DNA of 64,000 nt. It comes from Thioploca ingrica (GTDB taxonomy: Bacteria; Pseudomonadota; Gammaproteobacteria; Beggiatoales; Beggiatoaceae). This document shows, piece after piece, positions 39,129 to 47,077 of the stretch (position 1 is its first letter; every line of letters starts with the position of its first letter). The notes beneath the pieces were generated by a model. That model made no database searches. It worked only from the letters and a program-made list of their open reading frames with translations, and was not told the origin of the DNA. Where the stretch lies: contig AP014633.1 of NCBI GenBank assembly GCA_000828835.1, positions 682,001 through 746,000 of the forward strand, read 5' to 3'. Made by a program: the position numbers and the translations under genes.

Positions 39129-40061
39129 CTAAAAAGTATCCCTAATCCGGTCATAAAACCGCATCCGATACAATAATCGCTTTTGTTCTGGATTATTGCC
39201 ATCCGTAAAGCCGCTGCGGTTATGTAAAATGTTATTACAAATGAGTCCCTGATTTGGCGCTAATCGACCATGAAAAACATAGGGTGAATCCTCGTTAAAT
39301 AAGCTTTGTAAGTATGTTAGGGCAGCCGAAACGAGGGTACTGGATTTCCAAACAATACTCCGAGTGCGAGCGGTATAGCGCATGTGTAAAGCACCCGTTT
39401 GTGGTTCAATTGAAAATACTGGGCCGGTTTGAGCGGTTCGCAATTCAGTTCCCTGTTCAACATTCGCTGGAATCGTCATCACATCATTTGCCATTAAAGC
39501 GGCAATATAGTCAGGATTTTCATCGCGTAGCTGTATATAAGCGATCTCGTGATCTAATAACTGATTGTCTCCCCCGGTTAAAGCCGGACGAATACAATGT
39601 AATAATACGGCTCGGACTTGTTGTTCGGAGGTATTATAATAACCATCGGTATGCCAATTAATCGGTCGATTACTATAAGGAATGTATTCTTGAGAACGTC
39701 CGGCGGTGTTGACTTGCAAGGCAGCAATGCCATCTTCATCCGCACATAAGTTATGATCCAACTGATGTAATCCCAATTGTGCTGTTAACGCTTGCAGAGC
39801 CGATTTATCCACAGCAACTTGGGCATCTATTTCATAAATCGCCAAATTGCTCTTACAACAACGCGTTAATAATTCAGTATATTCTTGAGAACTCAATTGA
39901 TAGGGGTTTTTAATGGGTACAATAAGATCATTTATGGTCGTTGGATAATGGGTTAATTTTTGTTGACGCCAGCTAATATAACTGGTTGTATTTGCCAATA
40001 AAAAAGGATTTGCCGCTGAATAAGCCGTGTTGATATTTATCAAAGAAATTTTTTCACTCAT
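39129..40061 (-). CDS. TauD/TfdA-family Fe(II)/2-oxoglutarate dioxygenase
   Basis: Probable non-haem iron oxygenase of 310 aa. The iron triad is visible as HTD (His137, Asp139, in INWHTDGYYN) and a distal His at about 280 (NNILHNRSGF), with an Arg-containing RLLYRMRFYDRI for 2-oxoglutarate. LPTG-type or export signals are absent, so it is cytoplasmic. It is divergent from dsrA with a 400-bp gap. Family members release sulfite from taurine or act on other carboxylates or amines, but the substrate here is not readable. Confidence 0.85.
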   Translation of the reverse strand: MSEKISLININTAYSAANPFLLANTTSYISWRQQKLTHYPTTINDLIVPIKNPYQLSSQEYTELLTRCCKSNLAIYEIDAQVAVDKSALQALTAQLGLHQLDHNLCADEDGIAALQVNTAGRSQEYIPYSNRPINWHTDGYYNTSEQQVRAVLLHCIRPALTGGDNQLLDHEIAYIQLRDENPDYIAALMANDVMTIPANVEQGTELRTAQTGPVFSIEPQTGALHMRYTARTRSIVWKSSTLVSAALTYLQSLFNEDSPYVFHGRLAPNQGLICNNILHNRSGFTDGNNPEQKRLLYRMRFYDRIRDTF

Positions 40062-40254
40062 AAAAATAAATAATTTTATTCTTGACTAAAATAGTATACT
40101 ATGAAGCCGCTGAAAAAATTAAAGTCCAGTTATCCCTTATCCACAAGAAATGCGAAGTGTAGACCGCTGACTTTAATTTGGAAGCGCATAAGGTTCTTGA
40201 GGTGAAGAAAAAATAACTTGACGAGCCTTTGCTAAATCATTATTTTATTATTTA

Positions 40255-40380
40255 TTAATCTACCTGTATATGATGCACTGCATCGTAAAAAAGTTGTCGC
40301 AATGCCTCAGTGGGTTGATTAAACCAATTTAACTTACTCAAAAAGTAAATGACCGGTTGATCCCTATCTGTGAACGACTC
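40255..40380 (-). pseudogene. Short coding-like remnant upstream of dsrA
   Basis: A minus-strand frame of 41 residues between stops reads RDQPVIYFLSKLNWFNQPTE and then ALRQLFYDAVHHIQVD. It has no start codon and is preceded in frame by a stop. The composition is protein-like, but the family is not recognised. It may be the tail of a deleted gene. The remainder of the 40062-40461 gap shows no RNA gene; a promoter for dsrA must lie here but no clear -35/-10 pair was seen. Confidence 0.3.
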
Positions 40381-40461
40381 TTAACCGACCAGGGTAATAA
40401 CACCGAACACTGATGGCATTATCCAAACTAATCAGGACACTTTTTTTAACCAGAGGAGCTT

Positions 40462-41733
40462 ATGTCAATGAGTAAACCGATGCATGATACCCCGATGCTC
40501 GATCAATTGGAGAGCGGCCCATGGCCCAGTTTTGTGACGGGTATTAAACGTCTTGCGAAGGATGAAGGGAAACCCTATCAGAATATGATGATTGATCTGT
40601 TAGGGCAGTTGGAACACTCTTATAAAACCCGCAAAGGTTATTGGAAGGGTGGCACAGTGGGTGTTATTGGCTACGGCGGTGGCGTTATTCCTCGTTTCTC
40701 TGAAGTCGCTGCTAATTATCCAGCGTCGAAAGAGTTCCATACTTTACGCATTCAACCCGCTGCCGGAATGCATTACGACACCAAGATTATGCGCCAACTT
40801 TGTGATGTTTGGGAAAAATATGGTTCTGGCTTAATTGCCTTCCATGGTCAAAGTGGCGACATCATGTTTCAAGGTGTTTCCAGTGACAAGGTACAGGCCG
40901 CTTTTGATGAACTCAATGAAATGGGTTTTGATTTAGGCGGTGCCGGTCCCGCAGTGAGAACGGGCATGTCCTGTGTGGGTGCGGCTCGTTGTGAACATTC
41001 TTGTGCCAATGAACAAAAAATTCACCGTATTTTAGTGAATAATTTTCTTGACGACATGCACCGTCCTGCATTACCTTATAAATTCAAATTTAAAGTTTCC
41101 GGTTGTCCCAATGATTGTATGAATTCAATCGAGCGGGCTGATATGGCGGTAATTGGGACTTGGCGCGATGAGATGAAAGTCAACCAAGCCGAAGTCAAAA
41201 CCTTTGTGGCGAAGAAAGGACGTAAGTATGTGATTGACAATGTGATTACGCGTTGTCCAACCAATGCTTTGTCGCTCAATGATGACGATAGCTTAGCCGT
41301 TGATAATCGTAATTGCGTGCGTTGCATGCATTGCATTAATGTGATGACTAAAGCCTTGTCACCCGGTGATGATAAAGGTGTAACGGTTCTGATGGGTGGT
41401 AAGCGGACTTTAAAAATTGGCGATTTGATGGGCACAGTCGTGATACCCTTCATGAAGCTTGAAGCCCAAGAGGATTATGATAAGCTAAGAGAAATTGCCG
41501 AGGCAACCATTGATTTCTTTGCTGAAAATGCTCTAGAACATGAACGTACTGGAGAAATGATTGAACGAATTGGGTTAGTTAATTTCTTAGAAGGAATTGG
41601 CTTAGAAGTTGATCCCAATATGATAGCTGAACCACGTCAATGCTCCTATGTGAGAATGGACACTTGGGATGAGGAAGCCCAAAAGTGGTTCACTCGTAAA
41701 GCGGAAGAAAAGAGAGCAGCGGCCGCTGGTTAA
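40462..41733 (+). CDS. dsrA: Reverse dissimilatory sulfite reductase alpha subunit DsrA
   Basis: Catalytic siroheme/[4Fe-4S] subunit of rDsr, which in sulfur oxidisers converts sulfane-level sulfur to sulfite in the cytoplasm. The coupled siroheme-cluster cysteines are Cys171/Cys177 (GMSCVGAARCEHSC) and Cys215/Cys219 (SGCPNDCMNS). An inserted ferredoxin module carries Cys265, 285, 288 and 291 (NCVRCMHCINVM). 423 aa is standard. GAGGAG precedes two possible ATGs, 40462 and 40468; the second has the better spacing. It is the first gene of the dsr operon, and the oxidative assignment rests on the DsrEFH and DsrL context. Confidence 0.98.
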   Translation: MSMSKPMHDTPMLDQLESGPWPSFVTGIKRLAKDEGKPYQNMMIDLLGQLEHSYKTRKGYWKGGTVGVIGYGGGVIPRFSEVAANYPASKEFHTLRIQPAAGMHYDTKIMRQLCDVWEKYGSGLIAFHGQSGDIMFQGVSSDKVQAAFDELNEMGFDLGGAGPAVRTGMSCVGAARCEHSCANEQKIHRILVNNFLDDMHRPALPYKFKFKVSGCPNDCMNSIERADMAVIGTWRDEMKVNQAEVKTFVAKKGRKYVIDNVITRCPTNALSLNDDDSLAVDNRNCVRCMHCINVMTKALSPGDDKGVTVLMGGKRTLKIGDLMGTVVIPFMKLEAQEDYDKLREIAEATIDFFAENALEHERTGEMIERIGLVNFLEGIGLEVDPNMIAEPRQCSYVRMDTWDEEAQKWFTRKAEEKRAAAAG

Positions 41734-41743
41734 TAAACGGCTG

Positions 41744-41774
41744 GGTTCTTCTCAAGTTCTCTTTGAGAAGAACC
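41744..41774 (+). other. Strong stem-loop between dsrA and dsrB
   Basis: Perfect 12-bp stem GGTTCTTCTCAA / TTGAGAAGAACC with a 7-nt loop, 11 bp after the dsrA stop. No T-run follows, so it is not a clear terminator. The dsrA-dsrB spacer is 165 bp. An mRNA processing or stability role is inference. Confidence 0.6.
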
Positions 41775-41898
41775 TCCTCGGGATTATCTTGAGGATAAAA
41801 TGAATGATGGAATAGGCCCCCTTAATTAAAAAGGGAATGCAAGGGTGTGTTTTGTTTAATTAACATATTATAATATTCTACTATATTAGGAGGTTATT

Positions 41899-42966
41899 AT
41901 GCCGCCTCGGATGCCAATAGAAAGTGGAGTGCCTGATCCGTTTCAATACATGCACCCACTGATGGCAAGAAATTTTGGTGCTTGGAATTACCATGAACGT
42001 CCTCGTCCGGGCGTATTATGCCACACGGCTAAAAGTGGCGATAAAATCTGGACCGTACGTGCGGGTACACAACGCCAAATGGATCTGTATACGATTCGCA
42101 AATTATGTGATATTGCGGATGAATATGCAGAAGGTTATGTACGCTTTACTATTCGTAGTAATATTGAATTCATGGTTTCCAATGAAGCCAAAGTACAGCC
42201 GCTGATTGATAAACTCACTGCAGAAGGTTTTCCAGTGGGAGGAACCGGGCCATCTGTCAGTATGATTGCCCACACTCAAGGTTGGTTACACTGCGATATT
42301 CCCGGCACCGACGCTTCTGGTGTGGTCAAAGCACTGATGGATGAATTATATGAAGAATTCATCAAAGAAGATATGCCTAACCGGGTTCATATCACCACGT
42401 CCTGTTGTCAGATTAACTGTGGTGGACAAGGTGATATTGCGATCAATATTCAGCATACCAAGCCACCTAAAATTAATCATGATTTAGTGGCAAATGTTTG
42501 TGAACGTCCTTCAGTGGTTGCCCGTTGTCCCGTAGCTGCTATTCGTCCGGCTTTAGTGAATGGGAAACCTTCACTCGAAGTCGATGAGAAGAAGTGTATT
42601 TGTTGTGGTGCCTGTTATCCCCCCTGTCCGCCGATGCAAATTAATGATCCAGAACATTCTAAGTTAGCGATTTGGGTGGGTGGTAACCATTCTAACGCAC
42701 GCAGTAAACCAACTTTCCAAAAGTTAGTCGCTGCAGGAATTCCCAATAACCCACCGCGTTGGACAGAAGCAGCCGCCATTGTGAAAAAGATTCTGCGGGT
42801 TTATAAAGAAGATGCGAGAGATTGGGAACGTCTCTCTGATTGGGTGGCACGCATTGGCTGGCCACGTTTCTTTGAATTAACCGAATTGCCCTTTACCAAA
42901 TTCCATATTGATAATTGGCGTGGGGCACGTCGCAGTCTCAATGCGTCAACCCATATTCGCTTCTAA
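41899..42966 (+). CDS. dsrB: Reverse dissimilatory sulfite reductase beta subunit DsrB
   Basis: Partner of DsrA in the alpha2beta2 enzyme. The siroheme/cluster region contains TSCCQINCGGQGDIAI (Cys169, 170, 174) with an upstream HCDIPGTD, and the ferredoxin domain has CPVAAI and KKCICCGACYPPCPP (Cys210, 233, 235/236, 239, 243). 355 aa is normal. AGGAGG stands seven bases before the ATG, an unusually strong ribosome site for this window. It follows dsrA after 165 bp containing a strong stem-loop. Confidence 0.98.
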   Translation: MPPRMPIESGVPDPFQYMHPLMARNFGAWNYHERPRPGVLCHTAKSGDKIWTVRAGTQRQMDLYTIRKLCDIADEYAEGYVRFTIRSNIEFMVSNEAKVQPLIDKLTAEGFPVGGTGPSVSMIAHTQGWLHCDIPGTDASGVVKALMDELYEEFIKEDMPNRVHITTSCCQINCGGQGDIAINIQHTKPPKINHDLVANVCERPSVVARCPVAAIRPALVNGKPSLEVDEKKCICCGACYPPCPPMQINDPEHSKLAIWVGGNHSNARSKPTFQKLVAAGIPNNPPRWTEAAAIVKKILRVYKEDARDWERLSDWVARIGWPRFFELTELPFTKFHIDNWRGARRSLNASTHIRF

Positions 42967-43021
42967 ATGAATTTAAAGTAACCAGTAACCACTGTTAACT
43001 TTTAACTGGGGAAACAACACC

Positions 43022-43414
43022 ATGAAGTTTGGCATTTTGGTCAGTGAAGGCCCTTATCAACATCAAGCCTCTGATTCGGCTTATCAATTTACTAAAGCAG
43101 CCCTAGAAAAAGGACATGAAATTTTTCGGGTTTTCTTTTATCATGATGGCGTCAATAATGGGACACGCTTAACAGTACCACCGCAAGATGATCGTCATAT
43201 TGTTAATCGGTGGTCGGAATTAGCGAAAAAATATAACTTAGATCTGGTGCTCTGTATTGCAGCGGCTCAGCGGCGCGGTATGCTCGATGAAAATGAAGCG
43301 AAGCGACAAGGTAAGGATGCCAATAACATCGCACCTGGGTTTCGCATTTCGGGTTTAGGTCAGCTCGTTGAAGCGGGGATACAATCCGAGCGGTTAGTGG
43401 TATTTGGTGATTAG
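43022..43414 (+). CDS. dsrE: Sulfurtransferase complex subunit DsrE (TusD-like)
   Basis: Catalytic subunit of the DsrE2F2H2 sulfur-transfer complex that hands persulfide sulfur to DsrC. The active cysteine is Cys78 in LDLVLCIAAAQRRGM, the same number as in the Allochromatium vinosum protein. The presence of dsrEFH distinguishes sulfur-oxidising from sulfate-reducing dsr systems. 130 aa; it follows dsrB by 55 bp and precedes dsrF by 11 bp. Confidence 0.97.
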   Translation: MKFGILVSEGPYQHQASDSAYQFTKAALEKGHEIFRVFFYHDGVNNGTRLTVPPQDDRHIVNRWSELAKKYNLDLVLCIAAAQRRGMLDENEAKRQGKDANNIAPGFRISGLGQLVEAGIQSERLVVFGD

Positions 43415-43425
43415 GAGAAAAACAC

Positions 43426-43803
43426 ATGGATGAAATGGAAGGTACAATCAAGAAATTCCTCTATCTCAATCGCAGAGCACCTTATGGCACCATCTACGCA
43501 TTAGAATCATTAGAAGTGGTGTTGATTGGAGCGGCTTTTGACCAAGATGTCAGTTTAGCTTTTATTGATGATGGTGTTTATGAATTAAAGAAAAATCAAG
43601 ATACCACCAAAGCTGAAATGAAAAATTTCTCACCCACCTATCGTGCTTTGGAAGGTTATGATGTGGAAAAGCTTTATGTTGATAAAGCCTCATTAGAAGC
43701 GCGTGGTTTAACCGAAGAGGATTTGATCGTGCCCGTGCAGGTGTTAGATGCAGCGCAAATGACCCAGTTGATGGAACAACAAGATGTCGTGTTAAGCTTC
43801 TAA
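43426..43803 (+). CDS. dsrF: Sulfurtransferase complex subunit DsrF (TusC-like)
   Basis: Structural subunit of DsrEFH. The N-terminus KKFLYLNRRAPYGTIYALES followed by VVLIGAAFDQDVSLAFIDDGVY is the family signature. 125 aa. GGAGAA lies just before ATG 43426. It lacks the DsrE-type catalytic Cys, as expected for this subunit. Confidence 0.96.
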   Translation: MDEMEGTIKKFLYLNRRAPYGTIYALESLEVVLIGAAFDQDVSLAFIDDGVYELKKNQDTTKAEMKNFSPTYRALEGYDVEKLYVDKASLEARGLTEEDLIVPVQVLDAAQMTQLMEQQDVVLSF

Positions 43804-43819
43804 GCGGGAGAATGAGAGC

Positions 43820-44122
43820 ATGTTACATACTGTGAATAAATCGCCTTTTGAAAAGAATTCTTTAGAAACTTGTTTACGTTTTGCCCGCCAAGGTCATGCT
43901 ATTTTGCTGTATGAAGACGGCATTTATGCTGCACTAAAAGGGACGATGTTCGAGTCAAAGATCACTGAAACAGTAACCTACTGTAAAATTTATGTGTTAG
44001 TGTCCGATCTTGAAGCGCGAGGCATGAGGATGGATAATGTGATTGCTGGGATTCAACCAGTCGATTACACCGGTTTTGTTGATTTAGTCGTGGAAAATAA
44101 TCCCGTGCAGGCTTGGTTGTGA
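43820..44122 (+). CDS. dsrH: Sulfurtransferase complex subunit DsrH (TusB-like)
   Basis: Small third subunit of DsrEFH. The start MLHTVNKSPFEKNSLETCLR places a Cys at 18, matching the conserved Cys position of DsrH, and IYVLVSDLEARGM follows later. 100 aa is normal. The 16-bp gap to dsrF has GGGAG as the ribosome site. Together with DsrE it contacts DsrC. Confidence 0.95.
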   Translation: MLHTVNKSPFEKNSLETCLRFARQGHAILLYEDGIYAALKGTMFESKITETVTYCKIYVLVSDLEARGMRMDNVIAGIQPVDYTGFVDLVVENNPVQAWL

Positions 44123-44190
44123 AGGCAAACCCTTGCAACCCACTATTTTCCTAATGTTTGTACTAATTGAACTAAAGAGGATGATGTACC

Positions 44191-44523
44191 GTGGCAATTG
44201 AAGTGAATGGTAAAACCATTGAAACCGACGAAGAAGGTTATTTAGTTAACCTGAATGAGTGGAATGAAGATGCGGCTAAAATTTTGGCTGCTCAAGATGA
44301 TCTAGAATTAACTGAGAGTCACTGGGAAGTTATTAATTTTCTTCGTGAATATTATGACGAATACCAAATTGCCCCAGCAGTTCGGGTGTTGACCAAAGCG
44401 ATTGGCAAGAAATTAGGGCCAGAAAAAGGCAATAGCAAATATTTATATGAGTTGTTTCCCTATGGTCCAGCTAAGCAAGCTTGTCGCTTCGCTGGTCTGC
44501 CCAAACCAACGGGTTGTGTCTAA
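44191..44523 (+). CDS. dsrC: Sulfur carrier protein DsrC
   Basis: Small carrier that accepts sulfur from DsrEFH and presents it as a trisulfide to DsrAB. Both C-terminal cysteines are present: Cys98 (QACRF) and the penultimate Cys109 (PTGCV), separated by ten residues, so this is a functional-type DsrC rather than a one-Cys relative. 110 aa. The start is GTG 44191 with AGAGG upstream. A 230-bp repeat-bearing spacer separates it from dsrM. Confidence 0.97.
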   Translation: MAIEVNGKTIETDEEGYLVNLNEWNEDAAKILAAQDDLELTESHWEVINFLREYYDEYQIAPAVRVLTKAIGKKLGPEKGNSKYLYELFPYGPAKQACRFAGLPKPTGCV

Positions 44524-44534
44524 AATTTAACCTA

Positions 44535-44738
44535 CCTTCACCCTGACCCTCTTCCATTGGAAGAGGGAAAGGAAATAGATCCGCTCTCGTGATAGAGGCG
44601 TAGCCTCATCTTGATCTAAATGATTAATTGCGATTGATTACTCTAATCACCCAAGGTGAATGGAGGGATTCAATTTTAGCAACTACCCTTTATCATTATG
44701 GATTGAGAGCTACCAGCACAAGAGGATGAGGGTGAGGG
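44535..44738. repeat. Palindromic CCCTGACCCTC-type element between dsrC and dsrM
   Basis: An internal hairpin CCCTCTTCC-ATT-GGAAGAGGG (44547-44567) and near-inverted ends (CCTTCACCCTGACCCTCTT at 44535-44553; AGAGGATGAGGGTGAGGG at 44721-44738) frame the spacer. The sequence type resembles widespread bacterial CCCTCACCCT interspersed palindromes. No T-run follows, so it may tune rather than stop transcription between the soluble and membrane dsr genes. Confidence 0.6.
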
Positions 44739-44753
44739 AACGAGAAAGTCGCT

Positions 44754-45494
44754 ATGACCACGTTATATGCAATCTTACTTTATGTCGCCACTCTAATTTT
44801 CGTGTTGGGGCTTGCCTACCGAATTTATGAATATGCTAGCGTACCGGCACCGCTAAAGATACCCACGATGCCAGCCCCGTTGACTCGAAGTGGGGTGGTG
44901 TTACGGATACTTAGCGAAGTCGTGTTATTTCAGAGCCTATTTCGCTCTAATAAATGGATTTGGCTATTTGGGGTGATGTTTCACCTCGCCTTATGGGTCG
45001 TGTTACTGCGTCATTTACGCTATTTCATTGAACCCGTCTGGACTTGGGTGGTGTTAGTACAACCGTTTGGCAAATATGCCAGCTTTTTCCTATTCATCGG
45101 CTTAGTCGGTTTATTGACAAGACGAATTGTAGTCGAAAGGATTCGTTATATTAGCAATCCTTCTGATTACTTAATGCTGATTTTACTGCTGGTGATTGGG
45201 AGTAGTGGCATGATGATGACTTTTGTTAAACACACTGACATTGTTCAATTCAAGGCTTTTATATTGAGTGTAGTCCATTTAAAATTATTTCATTGGCAAC
45301 CACTGCCGCTAAATGCGCCTTTATTAATTCATTTAGCCGCAGTTATTACATTAATGATTATCTTTCCGTTCAGTAAGTTATTGCATGCGCCGGGCGTATT
45401 TTTTAGTCCTACTCGTAATCAAGTGGATAATTCCCGAGAACAACGGCATGTGGCACGCTGGGCAATTGAAAAATTTGAGACCTCGAGTCGTTAA
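44754..45494 (+). CDS. dsrM: DsrM, membrane cytochrome b of the DsrMKJOP complex
   Basis: Inner-membrane dihaem b-type subunit related to NarI/HdrE. Five to six hydrophobic segments are visible, starting MTTLYAILLYVATLIFVLGL, with His residues in FHLALWVVLLRHLRYF (paired His for haem) and later HLKLFHWQPL. 246 aa fits. It ends nine bases before dsrK. It carries electrons across the membrane between DsrJ/O and DsrK. Confidence 0.96.
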   Translation: MTTLYAILLYVATLIFVLGLAYRIYEYASVPAPLKIPTMPAPLTRSGVVLRILSEVVLFQSLFRSNKWIWLFGVMFHLALWVVLLRHLRYFIEPVWTWVVLVQPFGKYASFFLFIGLVGLLTRRIVVERIRYISNPSDYLMLILLLVIGSSGMMMTFVKHTDIVQFKAFILSVVHLKLFHWQPLPLNAPLLIHLAAVITLMIIFPFSKLLHAPGVFFSPTRNQVDNSREQRHVARWAIEKFETSSR

Positions 45495-45503
45495 GGAGAA
45501 TCA

Positions 45504-46991
45504 ATGGCTAAGGCAAATTTCGCAACACCCGCATTTAGACCTTATCCGCTGATTCCGGCTTTGCAAGCGGATGTCATGAAGGGGAATGGGCCTTTTGTTG
45601 CCAAACCAGAGATCCAAAAACCTTTGGGTTATCCTGGCGAATTACTGGATAATTGGCAAGAAGTAGCGCTTGCTAAAATGGGCGAATTGCTGAAAAAATA
45701 CCGCTCATTGAGAGTATTTTTAGATGCTTGTGTTAAATGCGGTGCTTGTACGGATAAATGTCATTACTTGCTCGGTACCGCTGACCCTAAAAATATGCCG
45801 GTGGCGCGGCAAGACTTGTTACGACAAGTTTATCGTCGCTATTTTACTTTAGGGGGAAAATTATTTCCCAAGTTAGTGGGCGCTCAAGATCTGACCAAAG
45901 AAGTACTCGACGATTGGTATAATTACTACCATCAATGTTCTCAGTGTCGTCGTTGCTCCGTATTTTGTCCTTACGGAATAGACACCGCTGAAATTTCGAT
46001 GGCCGCCCGAGAGATCATGGCCTGCGTTGGCAAAGGTCAAAAATACTGTAACGAAATTATTGGTAAAGTCTACAAAATTGGCAATAATTTAGGACTCCCT
46101 GAGCCAGCCTTGCGTGACACCCTCGCCGGTTTAGAAGAAGATATTAAATTAGATACCGATGTCGATGTACGCCTACCCCTCGATGAAGCCGGGGCGGAAA
46201 TATTAGTGGTTACTCCCTCAGCGGATTTTTTTGCTGAACCCCATATCGATGGTTTAGTGGGCTACGCCAAAGTTTTCCATCAAGCCGGTATCTCGTGGAC
46301 CCTCAGTTCACACGCTTCGGAAGCGGCTAATTTTGGCATGTTTATTGGTAGTTATGACAACATGCGCCGGATTGCCTTACGCATTCGCGAAGCGGCTTTG
46401 GATCTCAAAGTAAAACGGATTGTCTTTGGTGAATGCGGACACGCCTGGCGAGTCGCTTATAGCTTTCTCAATACGTTAGCGGGGCCGTTTGATTTTCTGG
46501 ATCAACGTTATCCCATTCCCCAACATATTTGTGAATTTACTTATGATTTAATCCAAAGAGGGGCACTAAAATTGGATAAATCAGCGAATGATCACCGGCG
46601 AATGACTTTCCATGATTCTTGTAATGTCGCCCGTGCTTCCCGGATGGGTAATATTCCCGGGGGCCAATTTATCATTCCCCGAGCCATTATTAAAGCGACC
46701 TGTAATTATTACTATGACATGCCTGCCGATACTATTCATGATCAAACTTTTTGTTGTGGTGGTGGTGGCGGCTTATTAACCGATGATTTGATGGAATTGC
46801 GGGTAAAAGGCGCACTGCCACGCATGGAAGCCTTAAAGTATGTCGTTGATAATCACGGCGTTACCCACATGGCCGCAATTTGTGCAATTTGTAAAAGTCA
46901 ATTTACCAAGGTACTCCCTTTTTATGGCTTTCAACTCGATCAAATTGTCAGTATTCATCAATTAGTTAGCGATGCTATTATCCTAAAATAG
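45504..46991 (+). CDS. dsrK: DsrK, HdrD-like iron-sulfur protein
   Basis: Cytoplasmic subunit of DsrMKJOP that is thought to act on DsrC. Two [4Fe-4S] motifs are visible (CVKCGACTDKCHYLL and CSQCRRCSVFCPYG), with heterodisulfide-reductase CCG-type motifs (EFTYDLIQRG region and FCCGGGGGLLTDDLMELRV, then ICAICKSQF). 495 aa is normal. It is directly downstream of dsrM. Confidence 0.97.
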   Translation: MAKANFATPAFRPYPLIPALQADVMKGNGPFVAKPEIQKPLGYPGELLDNWQEVALAKMGELLKKYRSLRVFLDACVKCGACTDKCHYLLGTADPKNMPVARQDLLRQVYRRYFTLGGKLFPKLVGAQDLTKEVLDDWYNYYHQCSQCRRCSVFCPYGIDTAEISMAAREIMACVGKGQKYCNEIIGKVYKIGNNLGLPEPALRDTLAGLEEDIKLDTDVDVRLPLDEAGAEILVVTPSADFFAEPHIDGLVGYAKVFHQAGISWTLSSHASEAANFGMFIGSYDNMRRIALRIREAALDLKVKRIVFGECGHAWRVAYSFLNTLAGPFDFLDQRYPIPQHICEFTYDLIQRGALKLDKSANDHRRMTFHDSCNVARASRMGNIPGGQFIIPRAIIKATCNYYYDMPADTIHDQTFCCGGGGGLLTDDLMELRVKGALPRMEALKYVVDNHGVTHMAAICAICKSQFTKVLPFYGFQLDQIVSIHQLVSDAIILK

Positions 46992-47077
46992 CAATCCAAT
47001 CAGACTGTAGTATTGTTATTTTGAACTTAACCGATTTCAACTGTTTCAAACTTTCGGAATAACCCAGAGGAGGCGAT

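Noticed and set aside
40082..40100. TTGACT with TATACT as a dsr promoter
   Set aside because: The spacing is only 7 bp, far too short for a sigma-70 pair, and it lies 360 bp from dsrA.
44547..44567. Hairpin after dsrC as a rho-independent terminator
   Set aside because: It is followed by AAAGGAAAT rather than a T-run and is better explained as part of an interspersed palindrome.
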